Shown one piece after another: positions 29,537-38,106 of a DNA stretch of 64,000 bases. The translations under genes were made by a program, and so were the position numbers. Position 1 is the stretch's first letter; each line of letters starts with the position of its first letter. Location: positions 1-64,000 of IMG/VR virus record IMGVR_UViG_3300009159_000050; one strand, written 5' to 3'. The notes under the pieces are model-generated. The model was not told where the DNA came from. It ran no database searches and saw only the letters and a list, made by a program, of their open reading frames with translations. This stretch comes from a virus.

Positions 29537-30381
29537 TAAAAGCATATCTTCTTTCTTTTAATAAAAATGATTGTGCTGCCGATAAGTGGGACTATGGCCT
29601 ATTAAAAGAAATTTTTACTAAGTATGATATAGAAGAAATTAAAGTTACATCTTTGCCAAAAGAAGAACGTGCTTTTGTTATTGTTCCTGGACCACAAAAT
29701 CTTGGACATGAAAAATATATTAATAAAGAAATACAAAATATATCAAGGCTTGTTTTATTTATTAATGGAGATGAGCAAGGTAGTTTTGATATAACAAAGA
29801 TTAATCATCCTAATGCTGAGATATGGGTTCAATACCCCTATGAACAACACAAACATTTAAATAAACTACCAATAGGTGTTCCACAACATCTAAAGAAGTT
29901 GGTACCAGATTATCCGTCAAAAGACTATGAAGTATATTTTAGTGGTCAAATAACACATCCAAGAAGACAACAGATAGCAAAGGTTATGCCAGACATGCCA
30001 AATGCCCTTTTTACCCTTACAGCAGGCTTTGCACAGGGCGGAGAACCTAAAGACTACTATAAGTCCTTGTCCAGTGCTAAGATCGCTCCTGCGCCTGCTG
30101 GGGCCGCAACGATTGACACCTTTAGATTCTTTGAGGCTATAGAGATGCTATGCCTGCCAATTTCAGATAGTGTAGACTCTAAGGGAAATAGTAGAAATTT
30201 CTATCAAGATGTATTTGGCTATGATATACCTGTTAGAAGTGTTACTGATTGGTCTGAGCTACATGAGCTAGTTCCAGAGTTGTTAAATAATTACCCTGAA
30301 AATATGCATACTGTAGTATCCTGGTGGATTAAATATAAGAGAGACTTAGGCATTAAGATTATGAGGCAAGTGAATGAATAA
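29533..30381 (+). CDS. Exostosin-like glycosyltransferase, 282 aa
   Basis: YFSGQITHPRRQ, then SSAKIAPAPAG-ATIDTFRFFEAIEMLCLPI match the C-terminal GT-B half of exostosin/GT47-like enzymes. ATGA overlap in the operon. Donor sugar unknown. Confidence 0.7.
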   Translation: MIKAYLLSFNKNDCAADKWDYGLLKEIFTKYDIEEIKVTSLPKEERAFVIVPGPQNLGHEKYINKEIQNISRLVLFINGDEQGSFDITKINHPNAEIWVQYPYEQHKHLNKLPIGVPQHLKKLVPDYPSKDYEVYFSGQITHPRRQQIAKVMPDMPNALFTLTAGFAQGGEPKDYYKSLSSAKIAPAPAGAATIDTFRFFEAIEMLCLPISDSVDSKGNSRNFYQDVFGYDIPVRSVTDWSELHELVPELLNNYPENMHTVVSWWIKYKRDLGIKIMRQVNE

Positions 30382-31135
30382 AAAAGATATAACAATTATA
30401 CTTGCAACATCTATAATACCAGCCCATCCAAATACTGAAATGATAGATGAAACCATTAAGTCTATTAGGGTACACTTTCCAGAAAATGAAATCATTATGC
30501 AAATTGATGGTTTAAGAAAAGAACAAACACACAGGAAACCAGATTATGATGAGTACAAGAATAGAATTCTTTGGAAATGTTTACATGAGTATAAAAATGT
30601 ATTGCCAATAATCTTTGACAAACATAGTCATCAAACCACAATGATGCGTAATACTATTGATGAAATCCAAACACCACTTATGATTTATGTTGAGGGTGAT
30701 GCTCCATTAACACCAGATGTGCCGATTGATTGGGAAAGGTGTATTGATCTTATTGAACAAAAACGGGCTAACACAATTCGTTTTCATCATGAAGCAACAA
30801 TACCAGAACCACATAATCATTTAATGCTTGGACTTGAAGATGGCTTCATGAAAACATCTCAATGGAGTCAAAGACCTCACTTAAGTACTGTAAAATATTA
30901 TAAAGATGTTGTCTTACCTTTCTGTAAACCAATAAGTTTTATTGAAGATAGATTTCACGGTAAGGTTCAAGATGATATTTTTCCTTACGATAGTTTTAGT
31001 CAGGAAGGTTGGGACACACATAAACTTTGGATCTATCATCCTGAAGGAAATATAAAACGATCTTATCATTTAGATGGTCGTGATGGTACAAGAAAGTTTA
31101 CACAGGATGATGATACTTGGGGATATACAGAGTGA
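30374..31135 (+). CDS. GT-A-like glycosyltransferase, 253 aa
   Basis: ITIILATSIIPAHPNTEMID at the start and MIYVEGDAPL in the middle (a DxD-like acidic site) fit a GT-A fold. A later His-rich and FIEDRFHGKVQDD segment is typical of such phage/bacterial transferases. Donor and acceptor unknown. Confidence 0.6.
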   Translation: MNKKDITIILATSIIPAHPNTEMIDETIKSIRVHFPENEIIMQIDGLRKEQTHRKPDYDEYKNRILWKCLHEYKNVLPIIFDKHSHQTTMMRNTIDEIQTPLMIYVEGDAPLTPDVPIDWERCIDLIEQKRANTIRFHHEATIPEPHNHLMLGLEDGFMKTSQWSQRPHLSTVKYYKDVVLPFCKPISFIEDRFHGKVQDDIFPYDSFSQEGWDTHKLWIYHPEGNIKRSYHLDGRDGTRKFTQDDDTWGYTE

Positions 31136-32163
31136 CATTTGGAATAATTGCAAGATGTGATAATAGTGGATTGGGCAATCAGACAAGAGATCTGGTTAAA
31201 ATGCTAAATCCAGATAAGATTCTTTTAATTAATTCCTCAAGCTTCAACAATAATAAACAATATCCTGAGTGGTATGATGGCTATAACGTAATAATGACAG
31301 ATGGTTTTCCAACTAAACAAGAGGTTTCTAGATTTATGGATGGACTAAATTCTGTACTTACATGCGAAACCTTTTACCATCCACATTTTATTCACCTTTC
31401 ACAGAGACGTAACGTTAAAACGTTGATGCAGTATAACTATGAGTTTCTTGATCATTTAAATAGACCAGATATGCCTTTGCCAACCTATATGATTGCCCCT
31501 AGTTATTGGAAGATAGATGAGGTTATTAGTAAGTTTAGTAATGATACCAATGTTATTCATTTACCGCCGCCGATTGACTCATCTGAGTTTGCTTCTGTAA
31601 GAGATAATAATCTTGGAAAAGATCATAAAAGAATTCTTCATATTGGTGGCAAGGCAGCTTCTCAGGATAGGAATGGCACTCAAACTGTTATTGATATGCT
31701 TGAGCATTCAACAGCTGACTATGAGTTAGTTGTTAGAAGTCAAACGGAACTTAAAGTTAATTGCAAAGATCCCAGACTTACTATTGACATAAGCGATAAT
31801 GATAGCAGGTCTTCAATGTATGAGGGCTTTGACGCTATGGTTCTTCCAAGAAGATATGCTGGCTTATGCTTGCCAATGAATGAGGCGCTTATGAGTGGTC
31901 TACCAGTCTTTATGACTGACATATCACCAAATAATGAAATTCTTCCAAACGATTGGCTAATTCCTTCAAGAAAAATAAACACACTTATGACAAGAGTTAA
32001 ATTAGATGTATATGAGGCTGATCCCAAACAGCTTGCTAAAAGAATTGATAACTATGTTAACAGTGATAAAAAAGCAGAAAAAGAAAAAGCTGCAACTATT
32101 GGGTTTGAAAACTTTGATCCATCTATTCTAAAGAATCAATACCTTCGGATTCTGGAAGGATAA
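31132..32163 (+). CDS. GT-B glycosyltransferase (group 1-like), 343 aa, GTG start
   Basis: GTG overlaps the previous TGA. IARCDNSGLGNQTRDLV at the start, HIGGKAASQDRNGTQ in the middle and DAMVLPRRYAGLCLPMNEAL at the C-terminus are the donor-binding parts of group-1 GT-B enzymes. Last gene of the operon; its end overlaps the convergent gene by 41 bases. Confidence 0.8.
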   Translation: MTFGIIARCDNSGLGNQTRDLVKMLNPDKILLINSSSFNNNKQYPEWYDGYNVIMTDGFPTKQEVSRFMDGLNSVLTCETFYHPHFIHLSQRRNVKTLMQYNYEFLDHLNRPDMPLPTYMIAPSYWKIDEVISKFSNDTNVIHLPPPIDSSEFASVRDNNLGKDHKRILHIGGKAASQDRNGTQTVIDMLEHSTADYELVVRSQTELKVNCKDPRLTIDISDNDSRSSMYEGFDAMVLPRRYAGLCLPMNEALMSGLPVFMTDISPNNEILPNDWLIPSRKINTLMTRVKLDVYEADPKQLAKRIDNYVNSDKKAEKEKAATIGFENFDPSILKNQYLRILEG

Positions 32164-32809
32164 ACTCTTCTGAGAATTTTTGTTTTAAATTTCCAAGAGT
32201 CATGAAGGTTGCTTTTTGATCATTTCTAAATTTAATGTATGTTCTAAGCTCTTTAATTTTATAGTCTGTAAACTTTAATATATAATAAGATAACCAGAGA
32301 TCGTCAATAATCCAGTACTCTTCAGGGCAATCAAAGAAGTCCTCATTTAAAAACAGCTTAGACTCACAAATAAGTCCACCAGTTCCAGCATAGTTGCCTA
32401 GTTCATCGCCGACAATCTTAATCTTTCTTTTATATCTTGCATTAATTCGGTGTGCCCAAAAAGATTTTACTACATTAGGCTCATATTGTTTATGACATTC
32501 TTCTATAAAAGTGTTTGGAATAATTTCATCATCATCAATAAATATTATTTTTTCATACCCTTGTTCAGCAAGATCTCTTGCTAACAAAAATCTAGCAAAC
32601 TGTTTAAAATCATTTTTGTATTCATTAATTGATATATTTAAACCACCACCATACTTATCTAAATAGCGCAAAAGTCTTTCATTTTGATTTGAATTATCAA
32701 CAATATAAAAATCAAAGTCTTTATCTGTTTGATTGTTTATGCAGCCCAAAGTAAGCTTAAGGTTTTCCAACCTTATATAGGTACACATTATTAAAGCTGT
32801 ATTTGACAT
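32123..32809 (-). CDS. GT2-family glycosyltransferase, 228 aa
   Basis: ALIMCTYIRLENLKLTL start, YIVDNSN and IIFIDDDEIIP (metal-binding DDD) define a GT-A family 2 enzyme. It faces the glycan operon from the other strand and may belong to it functionally. Confidence 0.85.
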   Translation of the reverse strand: MSNTALIMCTYIRLENLKLTLGCINNQTDKDFDFYIVDNSNQNERLLRYLDKYGGGLNISINEYKNDFKQFARFLLARDLAEQGYEKIIFIDDDEIIPNTFIEECHKQYEPNVVKSFWAHRINARYKRKIKIVGDELGNYAGTGGLICESKLFLNEDFFDCPEEYWIIDDLWLSYYILKFTDYKIKELRTYIKFRNDQKATFMTLGNLKQKFSEEFILPESEGIDSLE

Positions 32810-32827
32810 ATTAATCTATAATAGCAT

Positions 32828-32857
32828 AAAAAGAAGACCAGCCTATTGCTAGGCTGG
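32828..32857 (-). terminator. Intrinsic terminator on minus strand
   Basis: CCAGCCT/AGGCTGG stem with 6-base loop, followed on the minus strand by TCTTCTTTTT. Ends the holin-like gene at 32873-33154. Confidence 0.8.
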
Positions 32858-32872
32858 CCCTCCATAATATAA

Positions 32873-33154
32873 CTACTTTACAGCAGTCTTCTTTGCAGCA
32901 GCCTTCTTAGCAGCCTTCTTAGCAGGTGCCTTAGCAGCCTTCAGAGCCTGATCTACGGCCTTAGCATCTGGCAATACACCAAACGCCTTGTCGTTAGGAT
33001 TGATTGCTCTAATAGCCACTGGAGCGATTGCAGCAACTAGTGCTGTCCATAGATCCTTTGGATCTGTAACTCCTGCCATGTATAGGGCAAGTCCTGATGC
33101 AAGCACTGATCTTCCGTATGATGCTAGTAGTGCCTTTAGTTGTTCTGTATTCAT
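32873..33154 (-). CDS. Holin-like membrane protein with Lys/Ala tail, 93 aa
   Basis: AGGAGG precedes the ATG. Two short hydrophobic segments (SVLASGLALYMAGV and LWTALVAAIAPVAIRAI) and a tail of Lys/Ala repeats (KAAKKAAAKK) resembling histone H1. Actinophage holins often have this size and charged tail. The CHAP endolysin at 39923 has a similar tail. Confidence 0.65.
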   Translation of the reverse strand: MNTEQLKALLASYGRSVLASGLALYMAGVTDPKDLWTALVAAIAPVAIRAINPNDKAFGVLPDAKAVDQALKAAKAPAKKAAKKAAAKKTAVK

Positions 33155-33164
33155 TTTATTCCTC

Positions 33165-33323
33165 CTAGGATATAACTCGTGTTAGTATTGTGAAACCAAT
33201 CCATAGACCAATAATTCCTGCGACTCCCGCAAAAACTGGTGGTGCTGGTACTGGCAATTTGAATGCTGCGAACACGACACCGCATCCAAAACCTGTTAGT
33301 GTTGATAGAATAATATCTTTCAT
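33165..33323 (-). CDS. XapX-domain (DUF1427) membrane protein, 52 aa
   Basis: GAGGAG lies just before the ATG. The order LTGFGCGVVFAAFKLPVPAPP then FAGVAGIIGLWIG is the XapX signature: a helix, a PxPxPP turn and a second helix. The family function is unknown. ATGA overlap with the upstream monooxygenase gene. A longer alternative frame on the same strand was rejected. Confidence 0.8.
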   Translation of the reverse strand: MKDIILSTLTGFGCGVVFAAFKLPVPAPPVFAGVAGIIGLWIGFTILTRVIS

Positions 33324-34198
33324 TGTTTCTCCTCAATAGATAATAGTTGTTTTAATTTTTTTTGTTTTGTATATTCTTTTATAGCTTCTATAACCACATC
33401 TCTTTCTTCAGGTGGCCAAGCATTCATTAGTATTTGTTTTATTCCATCTTTTTCAAGCTTATCTACAAAATTATCAAATTGCTCATAGGTAAAATATTCA
33501 ACATCAGTTACTGAATGCTCTAACTCTCCTTTACGCCATGCTGGTTTTATAACATATCCATCTAAAAGGCTTAGCTCTGCTTCTGTTTTTCTAAATACTG
33601 GGGTCATTGCTATCATAGCATCTGTATCTTTTAGATTTATTTTATTTGATAATAATTGATCAGGGTTATTATTGTCTACAGACCAGTGTTGATTTATATA
33701 GGATCTGTAAGGTAAAATTATTTTATTTTTATATATCTGTGCTGCTTCTAATACATACTGATTTGTTGTTGATACATAAAAATCTAATTTATTAATGTAA
33801 TCCTGATTTCCTGGCATTGTATTTAAGGTGTTTACATAATCAACAAGATATTTTGATCTATCAACCTTGCTTGATAAGTCATTAACATTTCCTAATATTC
33901 CACCAAAATCTATTTCATTTTCTTTTGGATATCCAGAAATTAAATTTATTTGTAGTCTTTGTTTCATTATTGAGTTAATAGATTTGTTAATTATACAAAG
34001 GTATTGTGGTGAAATTGTGTATGGCCTTATTGCAACCAAGTATTTAATTTTTTCTGTAGATTTTATATCCCTTGCAACTTTTGCAAACATATCACCCTGT
34101 GATAAATCATGTGTAAACATTACACCACTAAATCCACTATCTTCTAGTCTAGATATAAATCCTTCTTCAAAGTAACCACCAAAATAATAAAATTCCAT
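33320..34198 (-). CDS. Luciferase-like (LLM) flavin monooxygenase, 292 aa
   Basis: A TIM-barrel pattern with YLVAIRPYTISPQYLC, then QRLQINLISGYPKENE, close to the FMN-binding part of alkanesulfonate monooxygenase (SsuD) relatives. A later HSVTDVEYF and a C-terminal helical part follow. It would use FMNH2 and O2 on an organic substrate, perhaps a sulphur compound; the substrate is inferred only by family. Linked by overlap to the XapX gene. Confidence 0.7.
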   Translation of the reverse strand: MEFYYFGGYFEEGFISRLEDSGFSGVMFTHDLSQGDMFAKVARDIKSTEKIKYLVAIRPYTISPQYLCIINKSINSIMKQRLQINLISGYPKENEIDFGGILGNVNDLSSKVDRSKYLVDYVNTLNTMPGNQDYINKLDFYVSTTNQYVLEAAQIYKNKIILPYRSYINQHWSVDNNNPDQLLSNKINLKDTDAMIAMTPVFRKTEAELSLLDGYVIKPAWRKGELEHSVTDVEYFTYEQFDNFVDKLEKDGIKQILMNAWPPEERDVVIEAIKEYTKQKKLKQLLSIEEKQ

Positions 34199-34217
34199 AT
34201 TAAATTATCTCACACTT

Positions 34218-34616
34218 TCATTCAGATTCTTCTGGTAATAGTTTTTTTAGTTTCTTAAATTCAACAGACATTTTTTTCATTCCATCATAATTGGGGATCA
34301 TGCCCATTATGTCACCGTACTCATCAAAATAGTTAATGAGTGGATCAACTTCTGATACAAAATCACCTATGCCAGACTGAACTTCTTGAATATAGTCAAA
34401 CGCTGAGTCACGAGAATCAGATAGAAACTTAATAAAGCTTTCTTGATGAGCATCATTATCTAACTTAGTCTTAGATGACATTAAAATTTCAATTTTTGAA
34501 TATGCTGCAGCAAGTTTTTTAATATGATTTTTTAATGCTTTAAGCTTGGCATTTAGTATTAACAGGGCAAACAATGAAATAAAAAGCAAAGATCCAAGAA
34601 TTATAATAGTTTCCAT
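34218..34616 (-). CDS. Membrane-anchored helical protein, 132 aa
   Basis: One N-terminal span (IIILGSLLFISLFALLIL), then a long charged helical domain with repeating YD motifs. The layout resembles the 35959-36378 protein. Function unknown. Confidence 0.55.
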   Translation of the reverse strand: METIIILGSLLFISLFALLILNAKLKALKNHIKKLAAAYSKIEILMSSKTKLDNDAHQESFIKFLSDSRDSAFDYIQEVQSGIGDFVSEVDPLINYFDEYGDIMGMIPNYDGMKKMSVEFKKLKKLLPEESE

Positions 34617-34624
34617 AATATATT

Positions 34625-34855
34625 TTATACCAATGCCTCTCTTGTTACTAGCACAATTGCGCCTTCCATTTCTAATGCATTCTTTAGTTGAACAACATAT
34701 TGTAGTGCTGCTATTTTTTCATCATGCGTTAAACGAATAAATTGTTTTTCATCTAATTTTACAGTAAGAAAGTGTTCATTGTCAATAAGCTGTACAGAAA
34801 AACCTTTAGGTGCTTGTACAGCATGAAAAGCTCTACGCATTGAGTCTGTATACAT
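34625..34855 (-). CDS. Hypothetical alpha/beta protein, 76 aa
   Basis: Strands FSVQLIDNEHFLTVKLD then a helix HDEKIAALQYVVQLKNALE and a final strand. Common size for a phage accessory protein; no family recognised. Confidence 0.55.
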   Translation of the reverse strand: MYTDSMRRAFHAVQAPKGFSVQLIDNEHFLTVKLDEKQFIRLTHDEKIAALQYVVQLKNALEMEGAIVLVTREALV

Positions 34856-34857
34856 TA

Positions 34858-35157
34858 TTAATTATCTTTCTTATCTACATAATGAAATAAAGCTTCTAAT
34901 GATTCCCAGCCAATATCTTCTTTTACTTCTAAGGCTGCAAGAAAAATGTCCCATGTTTCATAAACATATTGTTTTGCTAAGACTGTTGGCTCAACTAATT
35001 CATTGTCAACTAAAAATGCAATTGGCAACCCAATGTCATTGTACTCAATAAAATCTTTAAAATATTTATCAAGCTTATAGTCCATCCATAGTTCCCCAAG
35101 GATGGCACACATTGATTCAAAGCTAGTTACGTCTTCTCCGTTGTTAGAGATTTCCAC
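34858..35157 (-). CDS. Small acidic protein, 99 aa, paralogue of 18301-18561
   Basis: Starts at GTG 35157 inside the end of the WhiB gene; an ATG 45 bases later is the alternative. Shares FKDFIEYNDIGLPIAF with the 18301 product. Function unknown. Confidence 0.55.
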   Translation of the reverse strand: MEISNNGEDVTSFESMCAILGELWMDYKLDKYFKDFIEYNDIGLPIAFLVDNELVEPTVLAKQYVYETWDIFLAALEVKEDIGWESLEALFHYVDKKDN

Positions 35158-35414
35158 ATCTCACCCCATTTTTCTTTTGTCCTGTGCTTACCAAACTCCC
35201 GTGATATTTCACCATTCTCTAAGTATATACCACCCCAGACACCCCACTCTTTGCTAGATACACCGTTAGCAAAACATATTTTTTGAACTGGACATGATTG
35301 GCATAGGCTGTCTATCATTGGTCTAATAAGCTCATCGTCCTCATACCTGTCAAAAAATAAGTTTGTATCTGAGCCAAAACAAGCACTTTTATCTTTCCAT
35401 AAGTGTTGCTCCAT
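35127..35414 (-). CDS. whiB: WhiB-family transcription factor, 95 aa
   Basis: Four Cys in WhiB spacing (ACFGSD, LCQSCPVQKIC) hold a 4Fe-4S cluster and GVWGGIYL is the G-V/I-WGG turn that contacts the sigma factor. The C-terminus has basic residues (KHRTKEKW) for DNA. WhiB proteins are restricted to Actinobacteria and their phages, where they can redirect host RNA polymerase or block host WhiB. Confidence 0.92.
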   Translation of the reverse strand: MEQHLWKDKSACFGSDTNLFFDRYEDDELIRPMIDSLCQSCPVQKICFANGVSSKEWGVWGGIYLENGEISREFGKHRTKEKWGEMWKSLTTEKT

Positions 35415-35416
35415 AT

Positions 35417-35626
35417 TTATTCCTTATATCTATTTGGAATATCCCAGCCATTACGATCAGGTACAAATGTTTTTGCCAAAAACCATTTACCATTACGACG
35501 AATTCCATTAACAGCAGTCTTGGCAACATCAGACTGCTTGGTTTCTACAACTGTCCAACCATCCCAATGTAAGTTATAGTTCTTGGCTACAATCTTTTCC
35601 ATTGTTTTTAAATCTTTTACAATCAT
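35417..35626 (-). CDS. Hypothetical protein, 69 aa
   Basis: WDGWTVVETKQSD and GKWFLAKTFVPDRNGWDIP form a beta-rich pattern, recurring in actinophage small proteins. No function known. Confidence 0.55.
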   Translation of the reverse strand: MIVKDLKTMEKIVAKNYNLHWDGWTVVETKQSDVAKTAVNGIRRNGKWFLAKTFVPDRNGWDIPNRYKE

Positions 35627-35636
35627 TTTTTACCCC

Positions 35637-35999
35637 TTAGTATCTAAAAATTCCGACTTCAACATTATTTTTTTCTGCAGTTGTAACAAGTCTTGATATA
35701 GCCTGCTTTGGCTTACCCAAAAATGCAAGGTAGTTTACACTAGATATGTTTTCTTCAACCCAGGAAGCAGGTACCTTATAGAACCTGATCTTTCTTCCAC
35801 GAGACTTCATGCCTCTTTCTGATAGATTGCAAAACTCAGAAACAAAAGAATTTACTGAAGCTGGACCAGCAGAATAAACGGTAAATTCTTTATCTCCATC
35901 CTGCATTCCAGAAAGAGCGACGCTCATAGCACGAAGAAAGACTTGATAACTATTAAAGTCAGCCGTTCCATGTACTGCTACTATCATCAGAATTTCCAT
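35637..35999 (-). CDS. Rossmann-like protein, 120 aa (possible SLOG-type)
   Basis: MIVAVHGTADFNSYQVFLRAM at the start, a VYSAGPAS strand-loop and a C-terminal SVNYLAFLGKPKQAISRLV resemble small nucleotide-binding SLOG/YspA-like proteins. The likely start could also be the Met at residue 5. The assignment is tentative. Confidence 0.45.
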   Translation of the reverse strand: MEILMIVAVHGTADFNSYQVFLRAMSVALSGMQDGDKEFTVYSAGPASVNSFVSEFCNLSERGMKSRGRKIRFYKVPASWVEENISSVNYLAFLGKPKQAISRLVTTAEKNNVEVGIFRY

Positions 36000-36378
36000 T
36001 CTTTAAGCTATCCAGTATGAATAGCATCTTATCAATATCCCGCTTTGACATATTGTTTGTGTCAACTGGCCTAACAGTGTCTGAGTCTACTTCCCCATCT
36101 ACTGCGTCTGCTACATAAAACATATTTTTATGTACCCAGTATGCGCTATCTTCTATTATCAGTACCTTAACACTATTGTCACGAACATGTTTTCTTGATT
36201 GAGAAAGCATTTTAGGTACTTCAAAAAGATCTTTTGGCAAAAAGTTTTTTACTATTTGATGAATACTACTTTGAGTATAAACAAGTTTAGAAAAATACTT
36301 TTTACGCTTTTTTACTACTATTATAAGTATAGACGATACGGCTATGAATGTCAAGCCAATAGTTAAGGCTAGTATCAT
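35959..36378 (-). CDS. Membrane-anchored hypothetical protein, 139 aa
   Basis: N-terminal span (LALTIGLTFIAVSSILIIVV) followed by a basic stretch, then an alpha/beta domain with VKVLIIEDSAYWVHKNMFY. Overlaps the next gene by 41 bases. Function unknown. Confidence 0.55.
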   Translation of the reverse strand: MILALTIGLTFIAVSSILIIVVKKRKKYFSKLVYTQSSIHQIVKNFLPKDLFEVPKMLSQSRKHVRDNSVKVLIIEDSAYWVHKNMFYVADAVDGEVDSDTVRPVDTNNMSKRDIDKMLFILDSLKNGNSDDSSSTWNG

Positions 36379-36381
36379 CTT

Positions 36382-36738
36382 TTACCCTTTAAAATTAAAT
36401 GGGCTGCTTTGCCAAAACTTCTTTTCTCTTTCAACAATGGCACGGCTCCATGAAAATCCTGCATCTCCACCCCAGGCATCCCACATTATTCTTCCGTTAG
36501 AAGGAAATTCTGGACCATCGTAAAAGCCTTTTCCTTTTTTATCAACTTCATGACGAGAGAAAAATGAATACATTCTCTTAACAGTATCAAGAGACATTGA
36601 AGATCCATTAACTATGTCTGTTGCACGACCCCAACCTACAGGTGTTCCAGCTCCAGTAGCCTTTCCATCTTCTTTCCACTTCAAAGCACGACGTGCTGCA
36701 GATTTCATGCCATCATTTGGTTTGTATGTATCAGCCAT
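36382..36738 (-). CDS. Phage protein with SFF-RHE-DKKG / WGGDAG signature, 118 aa
   Basis: MKSAARRALKWKEDG, RMYSFFSRHEVDKKGKGF and GRIMWDAWGGDAGFSW form a signature repeatedly seen in phage proteins, alone or joined to capsid-related or portal-associated proteins. The role is not established. Overlaps by one base with 36738-37487, which carries a related type of domain. Confidence 0.65.
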   Translation of the reverse strand: MADTYKPNDGMKSAARRALKWKEDGKATGAGTPVGWGRATDIVNGSSMSLDTVKRMYSFFSRHEVDKKGKGFYDGPEFPSNGRIMWDAWGGDAGFSWSRAIVEREKKFWQSSPFNFKG

Positions 36739-37487
36739 TATTTATTAAACTTTCTTGGATCAAACTTCCCACTCCAAAGATCTAAACTAATTGATTTTTC
36801 AGAACTATAGGTTCCACCACGACGCTTGTATTCTTGCACAACCCAAGCATTTGCAACGGCAGAAGGATAAACATCAAACTTATCTTTTGCTGCTTGAACT
36901 ACTGCTGCATACAACTTTGGATTTGAAGGTTTTGATCCACCAGATCTTGGTTTAATTATTTCTGCATAGTTTGGTTTTTCTGCTTTACCAACTGCATTAT
37001 CGTATGCATCCATAGATGGCACTGTATCTGGTTCTGCAACTAGTTGTCCATCAACAATCATTGCTTCTGCATCTAATGGCAATGGTGCAATTTTTGTTGC
37101 TTCTTCTGCAGCAACTGAAACCAAATACATTGTTTCTTCCCAGTACTGTCCGTCTGACTCAAATTCTAAAGTTCTTACAACCAGTGCTGGCTTATCTGGT
37201 GATGTTTCAAGATAATATTCAGATCCAGGAATTCCTGAAGCGCCAGTAGTCATTACATATTCAACACGACCAACATGTATTTCATCTTCACAAGAAACAA
37301 TAACGAAATCGCCCTCTTTAAAAGAAGTCATAGCTTTACCTATATTTCCTTCAGAACGGTTAATAGCATAAATCTGTCCTGCAGCTTCTTTTGCTGTCTT
37401 ATGGCATCCCATTACTTCTCCACCCTCTTTTACAGCAGGGTATCCTGAACATCCATAAGAGCCTTTGGCTCCAACCTTATATGGCAT
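36738..37487 (-). CDS. Two-domain phage protein, 249 aa
   Basis: N-terminus YKVGAKGSYGCSGYPAVKEG...VMGCHKT (two Cys-containing turns), a central beta-rich domain with FKEGDFVIVSCEDE (SH3-like), and a C-terminal helical domain KLYAAVVQAAKDKFDVYPSA-ANAWVVQEYKRRGG. The C-terminal motif is common in phage and marine contigs. Function unknown. Confidence 0.6.
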   Translation of the reverse strand: MPYKVGAKGSYGCSGYPAVKEGGEVMGCHKTAKEAAGQIYAINRSEGNIGKAMTSFKEGDFVIVSCEDEIHVGRVEYVMTTGASGIPGSEYYLETSPDKPALVVRTLEFESDGQYWEETMYLVSVAAEEATKIAPLPLDAEAMIVDGQLVAEPDTVPSMDAYDNAVGKAEKPNYAEIIKPRSGGSKPSNPKLYAAVVQAAKDKFDVYPSAVANAWVVQEYKRRGGTYSSEKSISLDLWSGKFDPRKFNK

Positions 37488-37517
37488 AATTAACCTCCCA
37501 GTTATACTCTGATTATA

Positions 37518-37862
37518 TCAGAGTTCTTGTGAATCTATAACCCTCTTAAGCTCCCTCAAAGACCATATTTCTTCTTTGGACAGCTTTACTACCTCATCTT
37601 CATCGTAATATTTATCATTTATATTTATTAGTGGGTCGTCACTGAAGAAGTCTATATCTACAAAACCCTTTTGCCAAAGAGACATTAGCTCATCATTAAC
37701 AAAGCTAAGGTGTTCATCATATAGGTCTGGCATAAGGTCTTTAATCTTTGATGTAATAGAATATAGCATTTCTCCAGTTTCTGGATCAATACCAGCAAAT
37801 TCTATACCGCCCTCAAGTATAAGATTATCTACTACCTTGCTTATCTCTTCATCGTCAAACAT
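37518..37862 (-). CDS. Acidic hypothetical protein, 114 aa
   Basis: Very acidic helical protein (EEISKVVDNLILEGG; YYDEDEVVKLSKEEIW). Its start overlaps the thioredoxin gene by 8 bases. No family recognised. Confidence 0.5.
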   Translation of the reverse strand: MFDDEEISKVVDNLILEGGIEFAGIDPETGEMLYSITSKIKDLMPDLYDEHLSFVNDELMSLWQKGFVDIDFFSDDPLININDKYYDEDEVVKLSKEEIWSLRELKRVIDSQEL

Positions 37863-38106
37863 TTACAAAGTCCAAGAAATCTTCACGATTTTTTGCACCA
37901 TTCATTCTTTTAACTTCTATTCCATCTTCAATTAAAATATATGTAGGTACAGACTTAATTCCAAACTGTTCTAGAAGCTCTAACTCCGTGTCTGCATCAA
38001 TATATATAAAATCAATTAATCCATCACGCTTTAATTCGTCCGCTACGGGCCTTGTTCTTTCACAAGATTGGCACCAGTCAGCAGTAAAATACAAGACATG
38101 TCTCAC
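37855..38106 (-). CDS. Thioredoxin-like protein, 83 aa, GTG start
   Basis: FTADWCQSCERTRP holds the CxxC active site and IKSVPTYIL the cis-Pro loop. Short for thioredoxin, as is usual for phage glutaredoxin/thioredoxin proteins. GTGA overlap with the nuclease gene. Probably a reductant for ribonucleotide reductase or a redox chaperone; no reductase gene is seen in this window. Confidence 0.85.
   Translation of the reverse strand: MRHVLYFTADWCQSCERTRPVADELKRDGLIDFIYIDADTELELLEQFGIKSVPTYILIEDGIEVKRMNGAKNREDFLDFVNV

Noticed and set aside
33151-33336. Minus-strand frame of 61 codons
   Set aside because: A different frame in the same place gives a good XapX protein with a GAGGAG ribosome binding site, so this one is a shadow.
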